NCBI RefSeq assembly: GCF_026155325.1
Contig: NZ_JAPFPW010000009.1
Location: 62,001 to 126,000, forward strand
From: Desulfobotulus pelophilus
GTDB lineage: Bacteria; Desulfobacterota; Desulfobacteria; Desulfobacterales; ASO4-4
Reading direction: 5' to 3'
Length of the DNA: 64,000 bases
In this document: one piece after another, positions 25,690-36,209 of the stretch
How the letters are laid out: each line of letters begins with the position of its first letter
Numbering within the stretch: the stretch's first letter is position 1
The notes under the pieces: model-generated
Database searches by the model: none
What the model was told of the DNA's origin: nothing
The model's input: the letters and a program-made list of their open reading frames with translations, nothing else
Program-made: the position numbers and the translations under genes

Positions 25690-27660
25690 ATGAACGATAA
25701 GGATGGATCTCTGGAACAGGAACTTGCCGAAGTCTTTCAAGGTGAAGCGGCAGATCTGTTCCGTGAGATAGAATCCGCGGTTCTGGATCTGGAGTCCGGA
25801 TCCGCCGACTCAGATGGTATCCACCGCCTTTTCAGGGCGGTGCATACCCTGAAGGGTTCGGGAGCCATGTTTGGGCTTACCCGCCTTGCCAGCCTTGCCC
25901 ATGAGCTGGAAAGTCTGATCGAGAAAGTCCGGGAACTGGATAGTCCCCCCGATCGTACCCTGATTTCACTGGTATTAGAGGTGGCAGATCGTTTACGTCT
26001 TCTTGCAGAATCAACAGAGATTACGGAAGAGGATGACGGGGATCTGCTGGCCAAAATGACCGCAGCTGTTGTGGCTTTGGAAGATAAAGAGGAGGAAAAG
26101 CTCCCTTGTGAGACGAGGCTGATTTCCATACGATTTAAACCCTTTTCCAAAATTTTTCTTTCTGGAATGGATCCAGCCATGGTTCTGGATGAATTGCGGG
26201 CAATGGGTGATCTTACGGTGAGCATTGACCGGAAAGAGCTCCCTGATTTCTGGGATTTTGATCCGGAACAGTCTTATATTGCTTTCAATATGACGCTAAA
26301 AACAGCGGTTTCCGATGCGGATATCGAAGATGTGTTTTTATTTGTTGCTGAAGACAGTGAGCTTGTAATTCAGAATCTTTCGGAGGCAGAGCCGAAGGAA
26401 AAAGACATTCCTGTGCCTGCGGTGGCCAGAGCCGCATCCTCTGCAAGGCCGGGTGATGCACCCCATGGAGAGAGCGAAGATATACGCATTGCCGCTCCAC
26501 GCCTGGACAGTCTGATGAATCTTGTCGGTGAGCTGGTCATGCAACAGGCCCGGCTGAATGAGCTGGGTAAGGTGCTGAAGGTGCCGGTTCTGGATGAGTG
26601 TCTGGAGGGCCTGGACCGTATTTCCCTGAGCCTCAAGGACTGTGTTCTTAACCTGAGAATGACTCCCATTGCGGGTATTTTTTCCCGTTTTCGCAGGCTT
26701 GTACGGGATCTTTGCGCAGAATTGGAAAAGGAAGTGATTTTTGAGGTAGAGGGTGGAGAAACGGAGCTGGATAAAGCATTGATTGATGGTCTTGGGGAGC
26801 CTCTCGTGCATCTGGTGCGAAATTCCCTTGACCATGGTATTGAGCATCCCGGAGAAAGGCTGAAACAGGGAAAGTCTGCGGCAGGGTTATTACGGCTCTC
26901 TGCGGCTGCTCTGGAAGGTCGGGTGGAAATATGCATAGCCGATGATGGCAGGGGAATTGACAGGGAAGCCGTACTGGCCCGTGCAAGGGAGAGGGGGCTT
27001 GTGGATGCGGGGGCTGAACTGGGACCGGCGGAAATTGATTCCCTGATTTTTCATCCGGGCCTGTCCACCTCTGGTGTTGTGGGTAAGGTGTCCGGCCGGG
27101 GTGTGGGAATGGATGTGGTGCGGCGTCAGATAGAGTCCCTTGCCGGGCGCATCACTCTTGAGAGCCGGGCGGGTCAGGGTACGCGAATTCGGATGTCCCT
27201 CCCTCTCACCCTTGCCATTGTCGAATGTCTGATGGTGCGTGTGGGGCAGGGGCTTTTCGCCCTTCCTATTACACAGGTGGAAACCTGTATGGATTTTTTT
27301 CATGAAGAAGATAGCCGTAGACCGGAGCACCTGATTCGATTTCGGGGTAAGGCTTTGTCCTATGTGGTTCTGAGATCTTTTTTCCGAATGCATACAATGG
27401 AAAACCTGCAGCAGCAGGTGGTGGTTGTCCGTTCGGAGACGGGATTTTTCGGGCTTGTTGTGGACAGCCTGGCCGGTACCCAGCAGGTAGTCATAAAGTC
27501 CATGGGAGCCTGGTATGACAGGCAGGATGGCATTGGTGGTGCAACGGTGATGGGAGACGGAGAAATCGCCTTTATTCTGGATGTGCAGGGACTGTGGCGC
27601 TGTGCCTGTACGGATCTGGTTCAAGAAAGAGACAGAGCTTACCGGAAAAACAGGAATTAG
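25690..27660 (+). CDS. cheA: Chemotaxis histidine kinase CheA
   Basis: A 656-residue CheA. The Hpt domain (1-115) carries phospho-His 52 in VHTLKGSGAM. A middle domain (about 135-235, ISIRFKPFSKIFLSGMDPAM) occupies the P2 place. The P3 dimer helices begin at APRLDSLMNLVGELVMQQARL, the ATP domain contains HLVRNSLDHGIEHP, DDGRGI and GRGVGMDVV, and a CheW-like P5 domain ends the protein. It autophosphorylates and passes phosphate to the receiver proteins of the operon. Receptor coupling would occur through CheW and the chemoreceptor encoded next. Confidence 0.95.
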   Translation: MNDKDGSLEQELAEVFQGEAADLFREIESAVLDLESGSADSDGIHRLFRAVHTLKGSGAMFGLTRLASLAHELESLIEKVRELDSPPDRTLISLVLEVADRLRLLAESTEITEEDDGDLLAKMTAAVVALEDKEEEKLPCETRLISIRFKPFSKIFLSGMDPAMVLDELRAMGDLTVSIDRKELPDFWDFDPEQSYIAFNMTLKTAVSDADIEDVFLFVAEDSELVIQNLSEAEPKEKDIPVPAVARAASSARPGDAPHGESEDIRIAAPRLDSLMNLVGELVMQQARLNELGKVLKVPVLDECLEGLDRISLSLKDCVLNLRMTPIAGIFSRFRRLVRDLCAELEKEVIFEVEGGETELDKALIDGLGEPLVHLVRNSLDHGIEHPGERLKQGKSAAGLLRLSAAALEGRVEICIADDGRGIDREAVLARARERGLVDAGAELGPAEIDSLIFHPGLSTSGVVGKVSGRGVGMDVVRRQIESLAGRITLESRAGQGTRIRMSLPLTLAIVECLMVRVGQGLFALPITQVETCMDFFHEEDSRRPEHLIRFRGKALSYVVLRSFFRMHTMENLQQQVVVVRSETGFFGLVVDSLAGTQQVVIKSMGAWYDRQDGIGGATVMGDGEIAFILDVQGLWRCACTDLVQERDRAYRKNRN

Positions 27661-27687
27661 CCGGGAACGGGGCAGAAGGGAAAGGGA

Positions 27688-30363
27688 ATGGCCATGCACT
27701 GGAAAGATTTCGGTATTGCAACCAAGCTCGGGCTGGCCTTCGGGCTTGTTCTGACGTTTCTTGCGGCGGTAATTCTTGTGGGGTTTCTGGGGGTGGACCG
27801 CATGGTGCACCGGGGCAATATGCTGATAGACGGCAGCCGTATGGACAGCATTCTTGCCATTAAGGAAGTGGAACTTCTTCAGGCTGCGAGGAAGGTGGGA
27901 GCCCATCTTCTGGGCGGGGAACGTGTACGGGTTTCTGCTGAACGGAACCAGACCCCCTTCGGCGTGTGGCTGGCAGGTGAAGAAAGACGGTGGATGGAAA
28001 CCCATGTTCCGGATTTGGCATCTCTTTTTTCGAGGCTGGACAGGCAGTATGATGAACTTCATGGTGAGCTGGTTGATGTTTTGCAGAGTTACCAGACAGA
28101 TCATGCCGATTTTCTGCAGGAGCTACAGTCTTTTAAGCAGCAGAATCAGGTGTGGGGCCAGCAGGTGGCCGAACAGCTTGCTCTGGGCGTTGGATCCTTG
28201 TTCCGTTATCAGGATATGCTCCGTAATGTCGGCCTGCAGGCAGAATCCGTTGTGAAGGCCTGCTATGAAGAGCCCGGGCTCAGTGATGAAGCCCGCAGGG
28301 AAAAGGCCCTGAAACTTTTGATGTCCATGCGTTATGGGGAAGAAGGTAAAGATTACCTCTGGATTCATGATGCCCGGCCGCGGATGGTGGCCCATCCTTA
28401 CTTCCCCGAACTGGTGGATTTAGAATTGGGGGAGGAGCACAGGTACCTGCGAAGTCTTTTCGGCCTTATCAACAGCCGGGTCGGAAACCGGGAGGAAGCC
28501 TATCTGCTCTATGACTGGCCCCACTATGACAGGGATGTTTACCTGCCTAAGCTTGGATATATACGGTATTTTGAACCATGGGGATGGTACATAGGGACAG
28601 GGGTGTATCTTTTTGAGGAAAACTCTGCTCTTTTGCAGAGGGCCAGGGAGTTTTCCGATGGCGTGCCTTTTGTTTTCAGAATTTCAAGGGATATCCGCAT
28701 GTCAGCTTTTGGCCGCTTTCTTACGGAAGAGGATTTGTGGCCAAAAGGGCTGGGTATTGAGGGACCATTGCGGGCATGTCGGGGTCCTTTGAAAAAGCTG
28801 TATGCATCGGCAGGGCATATCGAAAATGCCATTAACGAAGGGCGTGTGGAAACGGCCATGGGGATTTATGAAATTGAAACCATGGGGGCTTTATCGGAAC
28901 TGGATTTTCATATGAACGAAGTAATCCAGAAGGTAACCAGAAGAAATCGTTCCGCTGCAGAAGCCCGGACTCGTTTTGATACCGCTGTTATGCCAGTATT
29001 CGAAGAAATTCTTGCTACCCTTCATGAGCTGAGAATTGTATCCAGATCCCGTATGGAAGGAGTGGAAGCCCTGGCCGAATCGGCGAAGGAAACACGCTGG
29101 CTTTTTGGCCTTCTGGGTCTTGTCGCTCTTAGCGCGGGAGTGGGCATGGCTGTTCTCATGATCCGGGTGATCCGGAAGCCCCTTGTCTATCTGGCAAGAG
29201 CTGCCCGGAAAATTGAAGCAGGAGACTATACTCTGGCTGTGGCCTTACAGCAGAAAGATGAGCTGGGCCGTCTTTCCATAGCCATGGATCAGATGCTTGC
29301 AGGGTTGAGGCGCACAGCTTCTCTGGCCAGTTGTGTTTCAAAAGGAGACCTGAGGCCTTCCTTTGACGGCATGGCTCAGGGAGATGTGATTGGTGCTGCA
29401 TTACGGGAGATGGTTGAAAATCTGCGGACCGTTGTGGATAAAGTGCACCATACTGCAGATCAGGTGGGGACGGCCAGCAGGGAGTTGAAAGAAACGGCCA
29501 TGCTGGTTGCTCAGGGTGCTTCCGAGCAGGCCGCCTCAGCGGAACAGAGTTCCGCGTCCATGGAAGAAATGAGTTCCATTATCCGCCAGAATGCAGAAAA
29601 TGCCCGAGAAACCCGCGCCATAGCCGATAGTGCTGCTCAGGAAGCCCGGAAAACAGGTGGATCCGTTGGTAAAACCGTTATGGATATGCGTGAAATTGCC
29701 AGCAGGGTTGGCGTGATTGAGGAAATAGCCCGGCAGACAAATCTTCTTGCACTGAACGCTGCCATAGAGGCAGCAAGGGCCGGGGAACACGGTCGTGGGT
29801 TTGCCGTAGTTGCGGCGGAGGTACGCAAGCTGGCGGAACGCAGTCAGAAGGCCGCCGGTGAAATTGGGAGCCTGGCGGCAGCCAGCGTTGTGCAGGCCGA
29901 TGAGGCGGGTGTGATGCTGGAGCGTCTTGTTCCCAGTATAGAGCGCACGGCTTCTCTGGTGCAGGCCATCGCTGTTGCCAGCCAGGAGCAGAGCGAAGGC
30001 GTCAGTCAGGTGAATCAGGCTATTCTTCAGTTGGATGAAATTATTCAGCAGAATGCCCATGTTGCCGAAGAGATGGCCGCATCGGCAGGGCAGATGGAAG
30101 CACAATCACTTTATCTGCAAAAGGCCATGGCTTTTTTCAGGGGGAGCGAATTGTCTGTGGAGCCAAGATCCATTGCTCGGGAAATGGAGATATCCTCAGG
30201 AGAAAACCAGCAGAAACCGAAGGGATCTTTGAAGAAAAAAGGGAGAGAAATGGGAGGCTCTTCATTTTCCGATTCGTCGAACCGCGTGGTGGATCTGGAT
30301 GAGGATTGGGGGATGGATGAATATGAGATATCTTCTGTTCCGAAAGGATCCCGTCATGAATGA
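27688..30363 (+). CDS. Large methyl-accepting chemotaxis protein
   Basis: An 891-residue receptor, much longer than usual. A transmembrane helix at about 17-37 leads into a helical region, then a Cache-like domain ([41 protein letters not shown]), another helical segment, a second transmembrane helix near 472-495, a HAMP domain, and a signalling hairpin with the conserved tip [20 protein letters not shown]. The C-terminal tail (about 815-891) is long and charged, ending [12 protein letters not shown] plus 14 residues, and lacks an NWETF-type CheR docking pentapeptide. Encoded between cheA and cheW, it is the dedicated input of this pathway. Confidence 0.93.
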   Translation: MAMHWKDFGIATKLGLAFGLVLTFLAAVILVGFLGVDRMVHRGNMLIDGSRMDSILAIKEVELLQAARKVGAHLLGGERVRVSAERNQTPFGVWLAGEERRWMETHVPDLASLFSRLDRQYDELHGELVDVLQSYQTDHADFLQELQSFKQQNQVWGQQVAEQLALGVGSLFRYQDMLRNVGLQAESVVKACYEEPGLSDEARREKALKLLMSMRYGEEGKDYLWIHDARPRMVAHPYFPELVDLELGEEHRYLRSLFGLINSRVGNREEAYLLYDWPHYDRDVYLPKLGYIRYFEPWGWYIGTGVYLFEENSALLQRAREFSDGVPFVFRISRDIRMSAFGRFLTEEDLWPKGLGIEGPLRACRGPLKKLYASAGHIENAINEGRVETAMGIYEIETMGALSELDFHMNEVIQKVTRRNRSAAEARTRFDTAVMPVFEEILATLHELRIVSRSRMEGVEALAESAKETRWLFGLLGLVALSAGVGMAVLMIRVIRKPLVYLARAARKIEAGDYTLAVALQQKDELGRLSIAMDQMLAGLRRTASLASCVSKGDLRPSFDGMAQGDVIGAALREMVENLRTVVDKVHHTADQVGTASRELKETAMLVAQGASEQAASAEQSSASMEEMSSIIRQNAENARETRAIADSAAQEARKTGGSVGKTVMDMREIASRVGVIEEIARQTNLLALNAAIEAARAGEHGRGFAVVAAEVRKLAERSQKAAGEIGSLAAASVVQADEAGVMLERLVPSIERTASLVQAIAVASQEQSEGVSQVNQAILQLDEIIQQNAHVAEEMAASAGQMEAQSLYLQKAMAFFRGSELSVEPRSIAREMEISSGENQQKPKGSLKKKGREMGGSSFSDSSNRVVDLDEDWGMDEYEISSVPKGSRHE

Positions 30364-30865
30364 GGGGCAGAGACAGTGTCTGACTTTTCATCTGAAAAAA
30401 ACTCTTTTTGCCCTGCCTGTTGAGGTGGTGCAGGAAGTTCTGCAGGATATTCGGGTGACTCCCATCCCAAGAACCCCGAATTTTCTGGAGGGAGTAATGA
30501 ATCTCAGGGGAAAAATTGTTCCCGTGGTTGATCTGAATGTGAAATTTTCCCTTGGACCCACTCCGGTCACACCGGATACGGCTGTCATTGTGGTGGCTAT
30601 TCCTTTTGAGGGCAGGGAGCTGTTTGCGGGAGTGCGTGTGGATGGGGTGGACAGTGTGATGGCCTTTGATGAGGCATCCCTGAGCCCCCCGCCGGAAATT
30701 GGCACCTGTGTCCCTTTGCAATTTATTGAAGCGATGACAGTGGTAGAGGACAATGTTCTTTTGTTTCTGGATATTGCCAGGGTGTTCACCCGTTCGGAGC
30801 TGGGTGCTGTTCACCGTGTCCGCCAGGAGGGTGAAGTCGGTACAATGGGGGTAGATGATGAGTGA
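30356..30865 (+). CDS. cheW: CheW adaptor protein
   Basis: A 169-residue CheW-domain protein: [20 protein letters not shown], the [21 protein letters not shown] core and VDGVDSVM. It couples CheA to the chemoreceptor. The ATG at 30356 overlaps the end of the receptor gene by 8 bases and is preceded by AAAGGA. An earlier in-frame ATG at 30299 is not needed for the domain. Confidence 0.93.
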   Translation: MNEGQRQCLTFHLKKTLFALPVEVVQEVLQDIRVTPIPRTPNFLEGVMNLRGKIVPVVDLNVKFSLGPTPVTPDTAVIVVAIPFEGRELFAGVRVDGVDSVMAFDEASLSPPPEIGTCVPLQFIEAMTVVEDNVLLFLDIARVFTRSELGAVHRVRQEGEVGTMGVDDE

Positions 30866-31322
30866 GCGAAGCGGAAAGGGACTTCGTGTGCTGGTGGTGG
30901 ACGATTCAGCCCTTTCCCGGAAGATGTTTTGCACTATTCTTGAAAGTGATCCGGGGATTCTTCATGTGGAGACCGCAGCGGATCCCTATGGGGCCGTAGA
31001 GAAAATCCGGAGAGAAGTCCCGGATGTTATTCTGCTGGATGTGGAGATGCCCCGCATGGACGGGCTGAAATTTTTGAAAAGGATTATGGCTCAGCACCCT
31101 CTTCCTGTGGTTGTGTGTTCCGCCCTGACCCGGGGTAAAGGAGATGCCATAGCTAAAGAAGCTATGGCTCTCGGAGCTGTAGATATTATTGCCAAACCCA
31201 CAATAGAAGACCGGGCGGCCATGGATGAGGCATCCAGAAAAATTCTGGATGCCATCTATGCTGCCGCCGGAGTACGGAGGGATCCCATGGCATACATTGA
31301 CAAAAAGGAAACTTCCTTTTAA
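30855..31322 (+). CDS. CheB-like receiver domain lacking the methylesterase
   Basis: A 155-residue protein that matches the receiver half of CheB: VLVVDDSALSRKMFCTILES, phospho-Asp in VILLDVEMPRMDGLKFLKRI, VVVCSALTRGKGD and the LGAVDIIAKPT signature typical of CheB. Translation stops where CheB would continue into its methylesterase domain, and no esterase coding sequence follows. No cheR is present in the operon either. It may act as a phosphate sink or a diffusible output receiver. Confidence 0.88.
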   Translation: MMSERSGKGLRVLVVDDSALSRKMFCTILESDPGILHVETAADPYGAVEKIRREVPDVILLDVEMPRMDGLKFLKRIMAQHPLPVVVCSALTRGKGDAIAKEAMALGAVDIIAKPTIEDRAAMDEASRKILDAIYAAAGVRRDPMAYIDKKETSF

Positions 31323-31346
31323 GGACTGTTGCAGTTTTTCCGGGTC

Positions 31347-31383
31347 GTCGCCCTCTTCTCAGGATAGGGGCGGCTGTTTTTTT
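31347..31383 (+). terminator. Terminator of the chemosensory operon
   Basis: GTCGCCC pairs with GGGCGGC (one G-T pair) around a 14-base loop, followed by a TG and then eight T residues. Confidence 0.75.
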
Positions 31384-31418
31384 GATTCCGCTGCAATTGG
31401 AGAGTAAAGGATGCTGCC

Positions 31419-32522
31419 ATGGAAATAGCTGTACCGGATTTTATCCGCGCCATTGCCCCCTATGTTCCGGGTAAACCCATTGAGGAACTGGAGCGCGAGC
31501 TTGGGCTTTCCAGGGTTGTGAAGCTGGCTTCCAATGAAAATCCTCTGGGGCCGTCACCCATGGCAGTACAGGCCATGCAGAAAGCCATGGTAAAACTGCA
31601 CCGCTATCCTGACGGTTCGGCTTATTATCTGACGGAAGCCCTGGCAACCCATATGCAGGTTGCTCCGGAGTGCCTTGTGCTGGGGAATGGTTCCGATGAC
31701 GTGATTGCCATGGCCGTACGGGCCTTTATGCGGACCGGGGAAAAGGCTGTCATGCCCCATCCCGCTTTTCTTATGTACGATATTCTGGTGAAGACCGTAG
31801 GAGGTATTTCCGTTCCCGTTCCCCTTCAGGGGATGGATCTCGATCTGGATGGCATGGTCGCTGCCGTGGAAGATGAGACCCGTATGGTTTTTGTCACCAA
31901 TCCCAATAATCCCACGGGCCGTTTTATCCCCCTTGATCGGATGGTGGCCTTTCTGGATGCCATTCCTTCATCGGTTCTTGTGCTTCTGGATGAAGCCTAT
32001 ATTGAGTTTGTGAATGACGGTGACCGGTATTCCGGTGTTTCCCTGCTGACGACCTATCCCAACCTTGTTGTCCTGAGAACTTTTTCCAAGGCTTATGGCC
32101 TTGCGGGTATCCGGGTTGGATACGGAGTGATGGCCAAAGAGGTGGCACTGTGGCTGCACAGGGTTCGTCAACCATTTAATGTTAATCTGCTGGCACAGGC
32201 CGGGGCCCTTGCCGCTCTTGAAGATGACGGGTTTTTGCAGGAAACCCGAAAGCTTGTGTCCGATGGAATAAGGTGGCTTTCAGAACAATTGGAAGCCATG
32301 GGGCTGATTACCCACCCGAGTGAGGCGAACTTTTTTCTGGTAGATGTAAAAAGAGAAGGGAAAAAGGTGTTTGAAGCCATGCTGGCAAAGGGGATTATTG
32401 TGCGGTCCATGCATGGCTATGGGTTTCCACGCTGTATCCGGATTACGGCAGGTCTGCCGGAAGAGAATCGTATGCTGATGGATGCCCTCAGGGAAGTCCT
32501 TTGTGAGATTCCAGAAGACTGA
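31419..32522 (+). CDS. hisC: Histidinol-phosphate aminotransferase
   Basis: A 367-residue class II-like PLP aminotransferase of HisC type, converting imidazole-acetol phosphate to histidinol phosphate in histidine biosynthesis. Visible features are KLASNENPLGPS, VLGNGSDDVI, FVTNPNNPTG, LLDEAYIEF, the PLP lysine in RTFSKAYGLAGIRVGYG and RITAGLPEENRML at the end. It stands ahead of cmk and rpsA, an order common in Desulfobacterota; the family also includes enzymes acting on phenylpyruvate or tyrosine precursors, which cannot be excluded. Confidence 0.93.
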   Translation: MEIAVPDFIRAIAPYVPGKPIEELERELGLSRVVKLASNENPLGPSPMAVQAMQKAMVKLHRYPDGSAYYLTEALATHMQVAPECLVLGNGSDDVIAMAVRAFMRTGEKAVMPHPAFLMYDILVKTVGGISVPVPLQGMDLDLDGMVAAVEDETRMVFVTNPNNPTGRFIPLDRMVAFLDAIPSSVLVLLDEAYIEFVNDGDRYSGVSLLTTYPNLVVLRTFSKAYGLAGIRVGYGVMAKEVALWLHRVRQPFNVNLLAQAGALAALEDDGFLQETRKLVSDGIRWLSEQLEAMGLITHPSEANFFLVDVKREGKKVFEAMLAKGIIVRSMHGYGFPRCIRITAGLPEENRMLMDALREVLCEIPED

Positions 32523-32580
32523 ATCTCTTGTCAGCAGTCATTACGGCCATTTTATTACCTTATGGAAGTCTGTTTTGTAT

Positions 32581-33264
32581 ATGAAATCTCTGGTGATTAC
32601 CATCGATGGACCTGCGGGTGCAGGGAAAACTACCATTAGTCGCCAATTGGCGGACCGTATGGGATACCGCTATGTGGACACGGGAGCCCTGTACAGGGGA
32701 GTGGCACTTTGTGCTTCTCGGGCAGGGGTGGACAGAGGCAATGAGCAGGAGCTGAACACGTTTCTGGAAGGCCTGAATCTTTCCCTGGTTCGGGGTGGAG
32801 ACGGCTGCCTCAGGCTTTATGCCGGTGAACAGGATATCACGGCAGAAATCAGAACGCCTGCCATATCCATGGCTGCATCCGCTGTTGCTGCATTGCCTGC
32901 GGTGAGAAGTTGGCTGTTGGGTGTGCAAAGGAGGCTTGGGGCAGAGAAGGGCGTGGTTTTTGAGGGAAGGGACATGGGATCTGTCGTTTTTCCCGAAGCG
33001 GATGTGAAATTTTTTCTTACCGCTGATCTCCGGGTGAGAGCAGAGAGACGCTACGAAGAGCTTCCTCCCGATTCATCCCAAAAACTGGAGGATGTTTTGA
33101 TGGACATGCAGAGGCGGGATGCCCAGGATTCCGGGCGGGATCTTGCTCCTTTGGTGGCATCCAAGGATGCCACCATTATTGATGCCTCTGCCCTTACCAT
33201 AGACGAGGTGCTTGTCCAGATGATGGACTGCATACGGGAGAAAAGCGGGCAGGAGCGGAAGTAG
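32581..33264 (+). CDS. cmk: Cytidylate kinase
   Basis: A 227-residue CMP/dCMP kinase with P-loop IDGPAGAGKTTISRQLA, then GYRYVDTGALYRGVAL, the FEGRDMGSVVFPEADVKFFL stretch and the lid arginines in RRYEEL. The ATG at 32581 gives the family N-terminus. Upstream gene hisC and downstream rpsA form the familiar cmk-rpsA arrangement. Confidence 0.95.
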   Translation: MKSLVITIDGPAGAGKTTISRQLADRMGYRYVDTGALYRGVALCASRAGVDRGNEQELNTFLEGLNLSLVRGGDGCLRLYAGEQDITAEIRTPAISMAASAVAALPAVRSWLLGVQRRLGAEKGVVFEGRDMGSVVFPEADVKFFLTADLRVRAERRYEELPPDSSQKLEDVLMDMQRRDAQDSGRDLAPLVASKDATIIDASALTIDEVLVQMMDCIREKSGQERK

Positions 33265-33369
33265 ATATTTTGTCTTGTATCCATTTTTTGTTTCTGATAA
33301 AAAAGAAAGGATATGCCATCTCTGAAAAACAGGGAAGTGCATGAATAACGCTTAGGGGGATAACTTTTA

Positions 33370-35130
33370 ATGGGAAACCGTAACAACATGGACGCTTTCG
33401 AAGACAACGAAGAAATGGACGACCTCGGATTTGATGGAGAAGATCTTCCCAGTATGGAAGAGCTTTTGAACGAGTACGAGGAAAGTTTCGGCAAGTTCGC
33501 CGAAGGCGAGGTGGTGAAAGGCAAAATCATCTCCGTAGACCGCGAGTACGTTCTGGTGGATGTGGGATATAAATCCGAAGGGATGATTCCTGCCCACGAA
33601 TTTAAGAACGATGCGGGAGAGGTAGAAGCTGCCGTAGGCGATGAAGTGGAAGTCATGATTGAGCTCTGGGATGAAGAAGAAGAGCGCGTTGTGCTTTCCA
33701 AGGAAAAAGCCGAAAAAATCAAGGTTTGGGAAGAAATCAAGAAGATTTACGACGAAGATGGCGTGGTGGAGGGCATTATCACCAACCGCGTGAAAGGTGG
33801 TTTCTCCGTCGACATTGGTCTTCAGGCCTTCCTGCCGGGCTCTCAGGCGGACCTCCGTCCTGTGCGCAACCTTGATGAGCTTGTGGGTAAATCCTTCGAG
33901 TTCAAGGTGCTTAAGTTCAACAGAAAACGGAGCAATATCGTCCTTTCCCGTCGGGTTATTCTGGAAAATGCCCGGGAAAAGGCCCGTTCCAAAACCCTTT
34001 CCGCTCTGGAAGAAGGCAAGGTTATGGACGGTGTGGTCAAAAACATTACCGAGTACGGTGTGTTTGTCGACCTGGGCGGTGTGGATGGACTTCTCCACAT
34101 CACCGATATTTCCTGGGGACGTGTCAAGCATCCCTCTGAGTTGTTTTCCGTAGGTGATCAGATCAAGGTCAAGGTACTTTCCTTCGACCTGGAGCGTGAG
34201 CGTGTGTCGTTGGGCATGAAGCAGCTTACGCCGGATCCCTGGACCATTGCTTCTGAAAAATATCCTGTGAGTACACGGGTGCAGGGCAAGGTTGTTAGCC
34301 TTACGGATTATGGCGCTTTTGTGGAACTGGAAGAAGGCATTGAGGGCCTGATTCATGTTTCTGAAATGTCCTGGACTCGTAAAATCCGCCATCCTTCCAA
34401 GGTTCTTTCCGTGGGAGAGGTTGTGGATGCCATGGTTCTTGACATCAAGCCCGAAAGCCGTCGTATCTCTCTGGGTATGAAGCAGGTGATGACCAACCCA
34501 TGGGAAGTAATCAGTGAAAAGTACCCCGTGGGTACCATTATTGAAGGTAAAATTAAGAATATTACGGATTTCGGTCTTTTCATCGGTATTGATGATGACA
34601 TCGATGGTCTTGTGCATATTTCTGATATTTCCTGGACCAAACGCATCAAACATCCTTCTGAAGTATACAAGAAGGGGGATACGGTTCAGGCCGTGGTTCT
34701 GGATATTGATAAAGAAAACGAGCGTTTCTCCCTTGGGATCAAACAGACCCATGACGATCCATGGAAAAGCGTGGAGGAACGTTACGCTGTAGGAACGGAA
34801 ATACAGGGGTCCATTACCAATATAACGGACTTTGGTATTTTCGTGGAGCTTGAGGAAGGAATAGAAGGTCTTGTTCATATTTCCGAAATCAGCACGGAAA
34901 AAGTGAAAACCCCTTCAGAGGCCTTTAAGGTTGCTGAGTCTATCACTGCTAAAGTGATGAACATCAATTCCGAAGAACGCCGTATTGGTCTTTCCATTAA
35001 GCGCCTTGATATGGATGATGATGAAGCCATCATGAGCGACTATCTCAAGAATATGGAAGACGCCAAGCCGACCTCGTCCCTTGGTGAAAGCCTCAAAGAA
35101 AGTCTTGAGGCAAAGTACAAGGACCAGTAA
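33370..35130 (+). CDS. rpsA: 30S ribosomal protein S1
   Basis: A 586-residue S1 with an acidic N-terminal extension (about 35 residues, rich in Asp and Glu) and six S1 OB-fold repeats; the repeats beginning GVVKNITEYGVFVDLGGVDG, GKVVSLTDYGAFVELEEGIE, GKIKNITDFGLFIGIDDDID and GSITNITDFGIFVELEEGIE are easily seen. It binds mRNA on the 30S subunit and helps initiation. Length is slightly above the E. coli protein (557), mostly through the N-terminal part. GC and codon use are those of a highly expressed gene. Confidence 0.97.
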   Translation: MGNRNNMDAFEDNEEMDDLGFDGEDLPSMEELLNEYEESFGKFAEGEVVKGKIISVDREYVLVDVGYKSEGMIPAHEFKNDAGEVEAAVGDEVEVMIELWDEEEERVVLSKEKAEKIKVWEEIKKIYDEDGVVEGIITNRVKGGFSVDIGLQAFLPGSQADLRPVRNLDELVGKSFEFKVLKFNRKRSNIVLSRRVILENAREKARSKTLSALEEGKVMDGVVKNITEYGVFVDLGGVDGLLHITDISWGRVKHPSELFSVGDQIKVKVLSFDLERERVSLGMKQLTPDPWTIASEKYPVSTRVQGKVVSLTDYGAFVELEEGIEGLIHVSEMSWTRKIRHPSKVLSVGEVVDAMVLDIKPESRRISLGMKQVMTNPWEVISEKYPVGTIIEGKIKNITDFGLFIGIDDDIDGLVHISDISWTKRIKHPSEVYKKGDTVQAVVLDIDKENERFSLGIKQTHDDPWKSVEERYAVGTEIQGSITNITDFGIFVELEEGIEGLVHISEISTEKVKTPSEAFKVAESITAKVMNINSEERRIGLSIKRLDMDDDEAIMSDYLKNMEDAKPTSSLGESLKESLEAKYKDQ

Positions 35131-35140
35131 AACAGATGGA

Positions 35141-35180
35141 AGCCCGGAATCATCAGAAAGTGATGGTTCCGGGTTTTTTT
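35141..35180 (+). terminator. rpsA terminator
   Basis: CCCGGAATCATCA pairs with TGATGGTTCCGGG (one mismatch) around GAAAG and is followed by seven T residues. Confidence 0.92.
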
Positions 35181-35280
35181 ACAGTTTTGCTAAAAGAGCG
35201 TAGGAACGATTGGGGTTTCCCCGGATCGATGACAACGCTCTTTTTTTATCCTGTTTCTGACATACGGAGGAAAGAGCATT

Positions 35281-36168
35281 ATGTTCTCCCGCAGGCATCC
35301 CTACCTTTTTTTTATTCTGATCATGACTGCTATGATTACGGGCAGCAGCATGCTGATACGTCTGGGTAGCGTAGTAACAAAATCCGAAGCCAAAGGGGAG
35401 AAGATTGGAGTTGTGGAGCTGGTTGGCCCCATCATGGAAAGTTCTCAGGTCCTTGAAGATCTAAGAACTTTTCGGGAGGATCCGAGTATTCGGGCCATTG
35501 TTATCAGAGTGGATTCTCCAGGAGGAGGTGTGGGGCCATCACAGGAAATTTTCAGGGCTCTCCAGCGTGCCCGTGAGGATAAAATTGTGATCGCTAGTCT
35601 GGGCAGTGTCGCTGCCTCCGGTGGCTACTATGCCGCTGCTGCTACGGATGGTATTATGGCCAATGCCGGGACCGTAACGGGTAGCATCGGTGTTATTCTG
35701 GGCTATACCAATTTTCGGCACCTGGTGGAAAGGATTGGTCTTGAACCCGTTGTTATCAAAAGTGGGGATAATAAAGATATGGCCTCGCCCGTAAGGGATC
35801 TGACACCGGAACAGCGGGAGATCCTGCAGGCTTTTGTGGATCGCCTGCATGGTCAGTTTGTCAGGGATGTGGCTGAAGGCAGAAGCATGGAAGAAGAGGT
35901 TGTTGCCCGGCTTGCCGATGGAAGAATTTATGCCGGTGATGAGGCTATGGGCCTGGGACTGGTGGACCGTATAGGAAACTTTGAAGATGCCCTCTCCTGG
36001 GCTGCAGAAAGGGCTGGCATTCCCGCAGGTGCCTGGGTTGCTGTTTATCCGGAGAGGGAAACTTCATGGCTCTGGAATCTTGTGGATGGTGGCGCCCGGT
36101 CCCTGGTTGGAGCGATGGAGCGCAGGGCAGGATTGCAAGGTGGTTTCCTGTGGACGCCGGGTATGTAG
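35281..36168 (+). CDS. sppA: Signal peptide peptidase SppA, short form
   Basis: A 295-residue SppA of the short, 36K type. An N-terminal membrane anchor (about 9-27) is followed by the peptidase S49 domain: IVIRVDSPGGGVGPSQEI, the nucleophile Ser in SVAASGGYYAAAATD, GTVTGSIGVI, and the general-base Lys in IKSGDNKDMASP. It degrades cleaved signal peptides in the membrane. GGAGGA precedes the ATG. Confidence 0.93.
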   Translation: MFSRRHPYLFFILIMTAMITGSSMLIRLGSVVTKSEAKGEKIGVVELVGPIMESSQVLEDLRTFREDPSIRAIVIRVDSPGGGVGPSQEIFRALQRAREDKIVIASLGSVAASGGYYAAAATDGIMANAGTVTGSIGVILGYTNFRHLVERIGLEPVVIKSGDNKDMASPVRDLTPEQREILQAFVDRLHGQFVRDVAEGRSMEEEVVARLADGRIYAGDEAMGLGLVDRIGNFEDALSWAAERAGIPAGAWVAVYPERETSWLWNLVDGGARSLVGAMERRAGLQGGFLWTPGM

Positions 36169-36209
36169 ACGGTGCCGTGTTGAGGATATAAATTCAGCCG
36201 TTGGCTTGT

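Noticed and set aside
26890-28104. Minus-strand open frame of 404 codons opposite cheA and the chemoreceptor
   Set aside because: It covers the junction of two well-supported genes in the other direction and has no recognisable domain.
33367-34878. Long minus-strand open frame (503 codons) opposite rpsA
   Set aside because: It mirrors repeated S1 domains on the plus strand; the length follows from the codon bias of rpsA.
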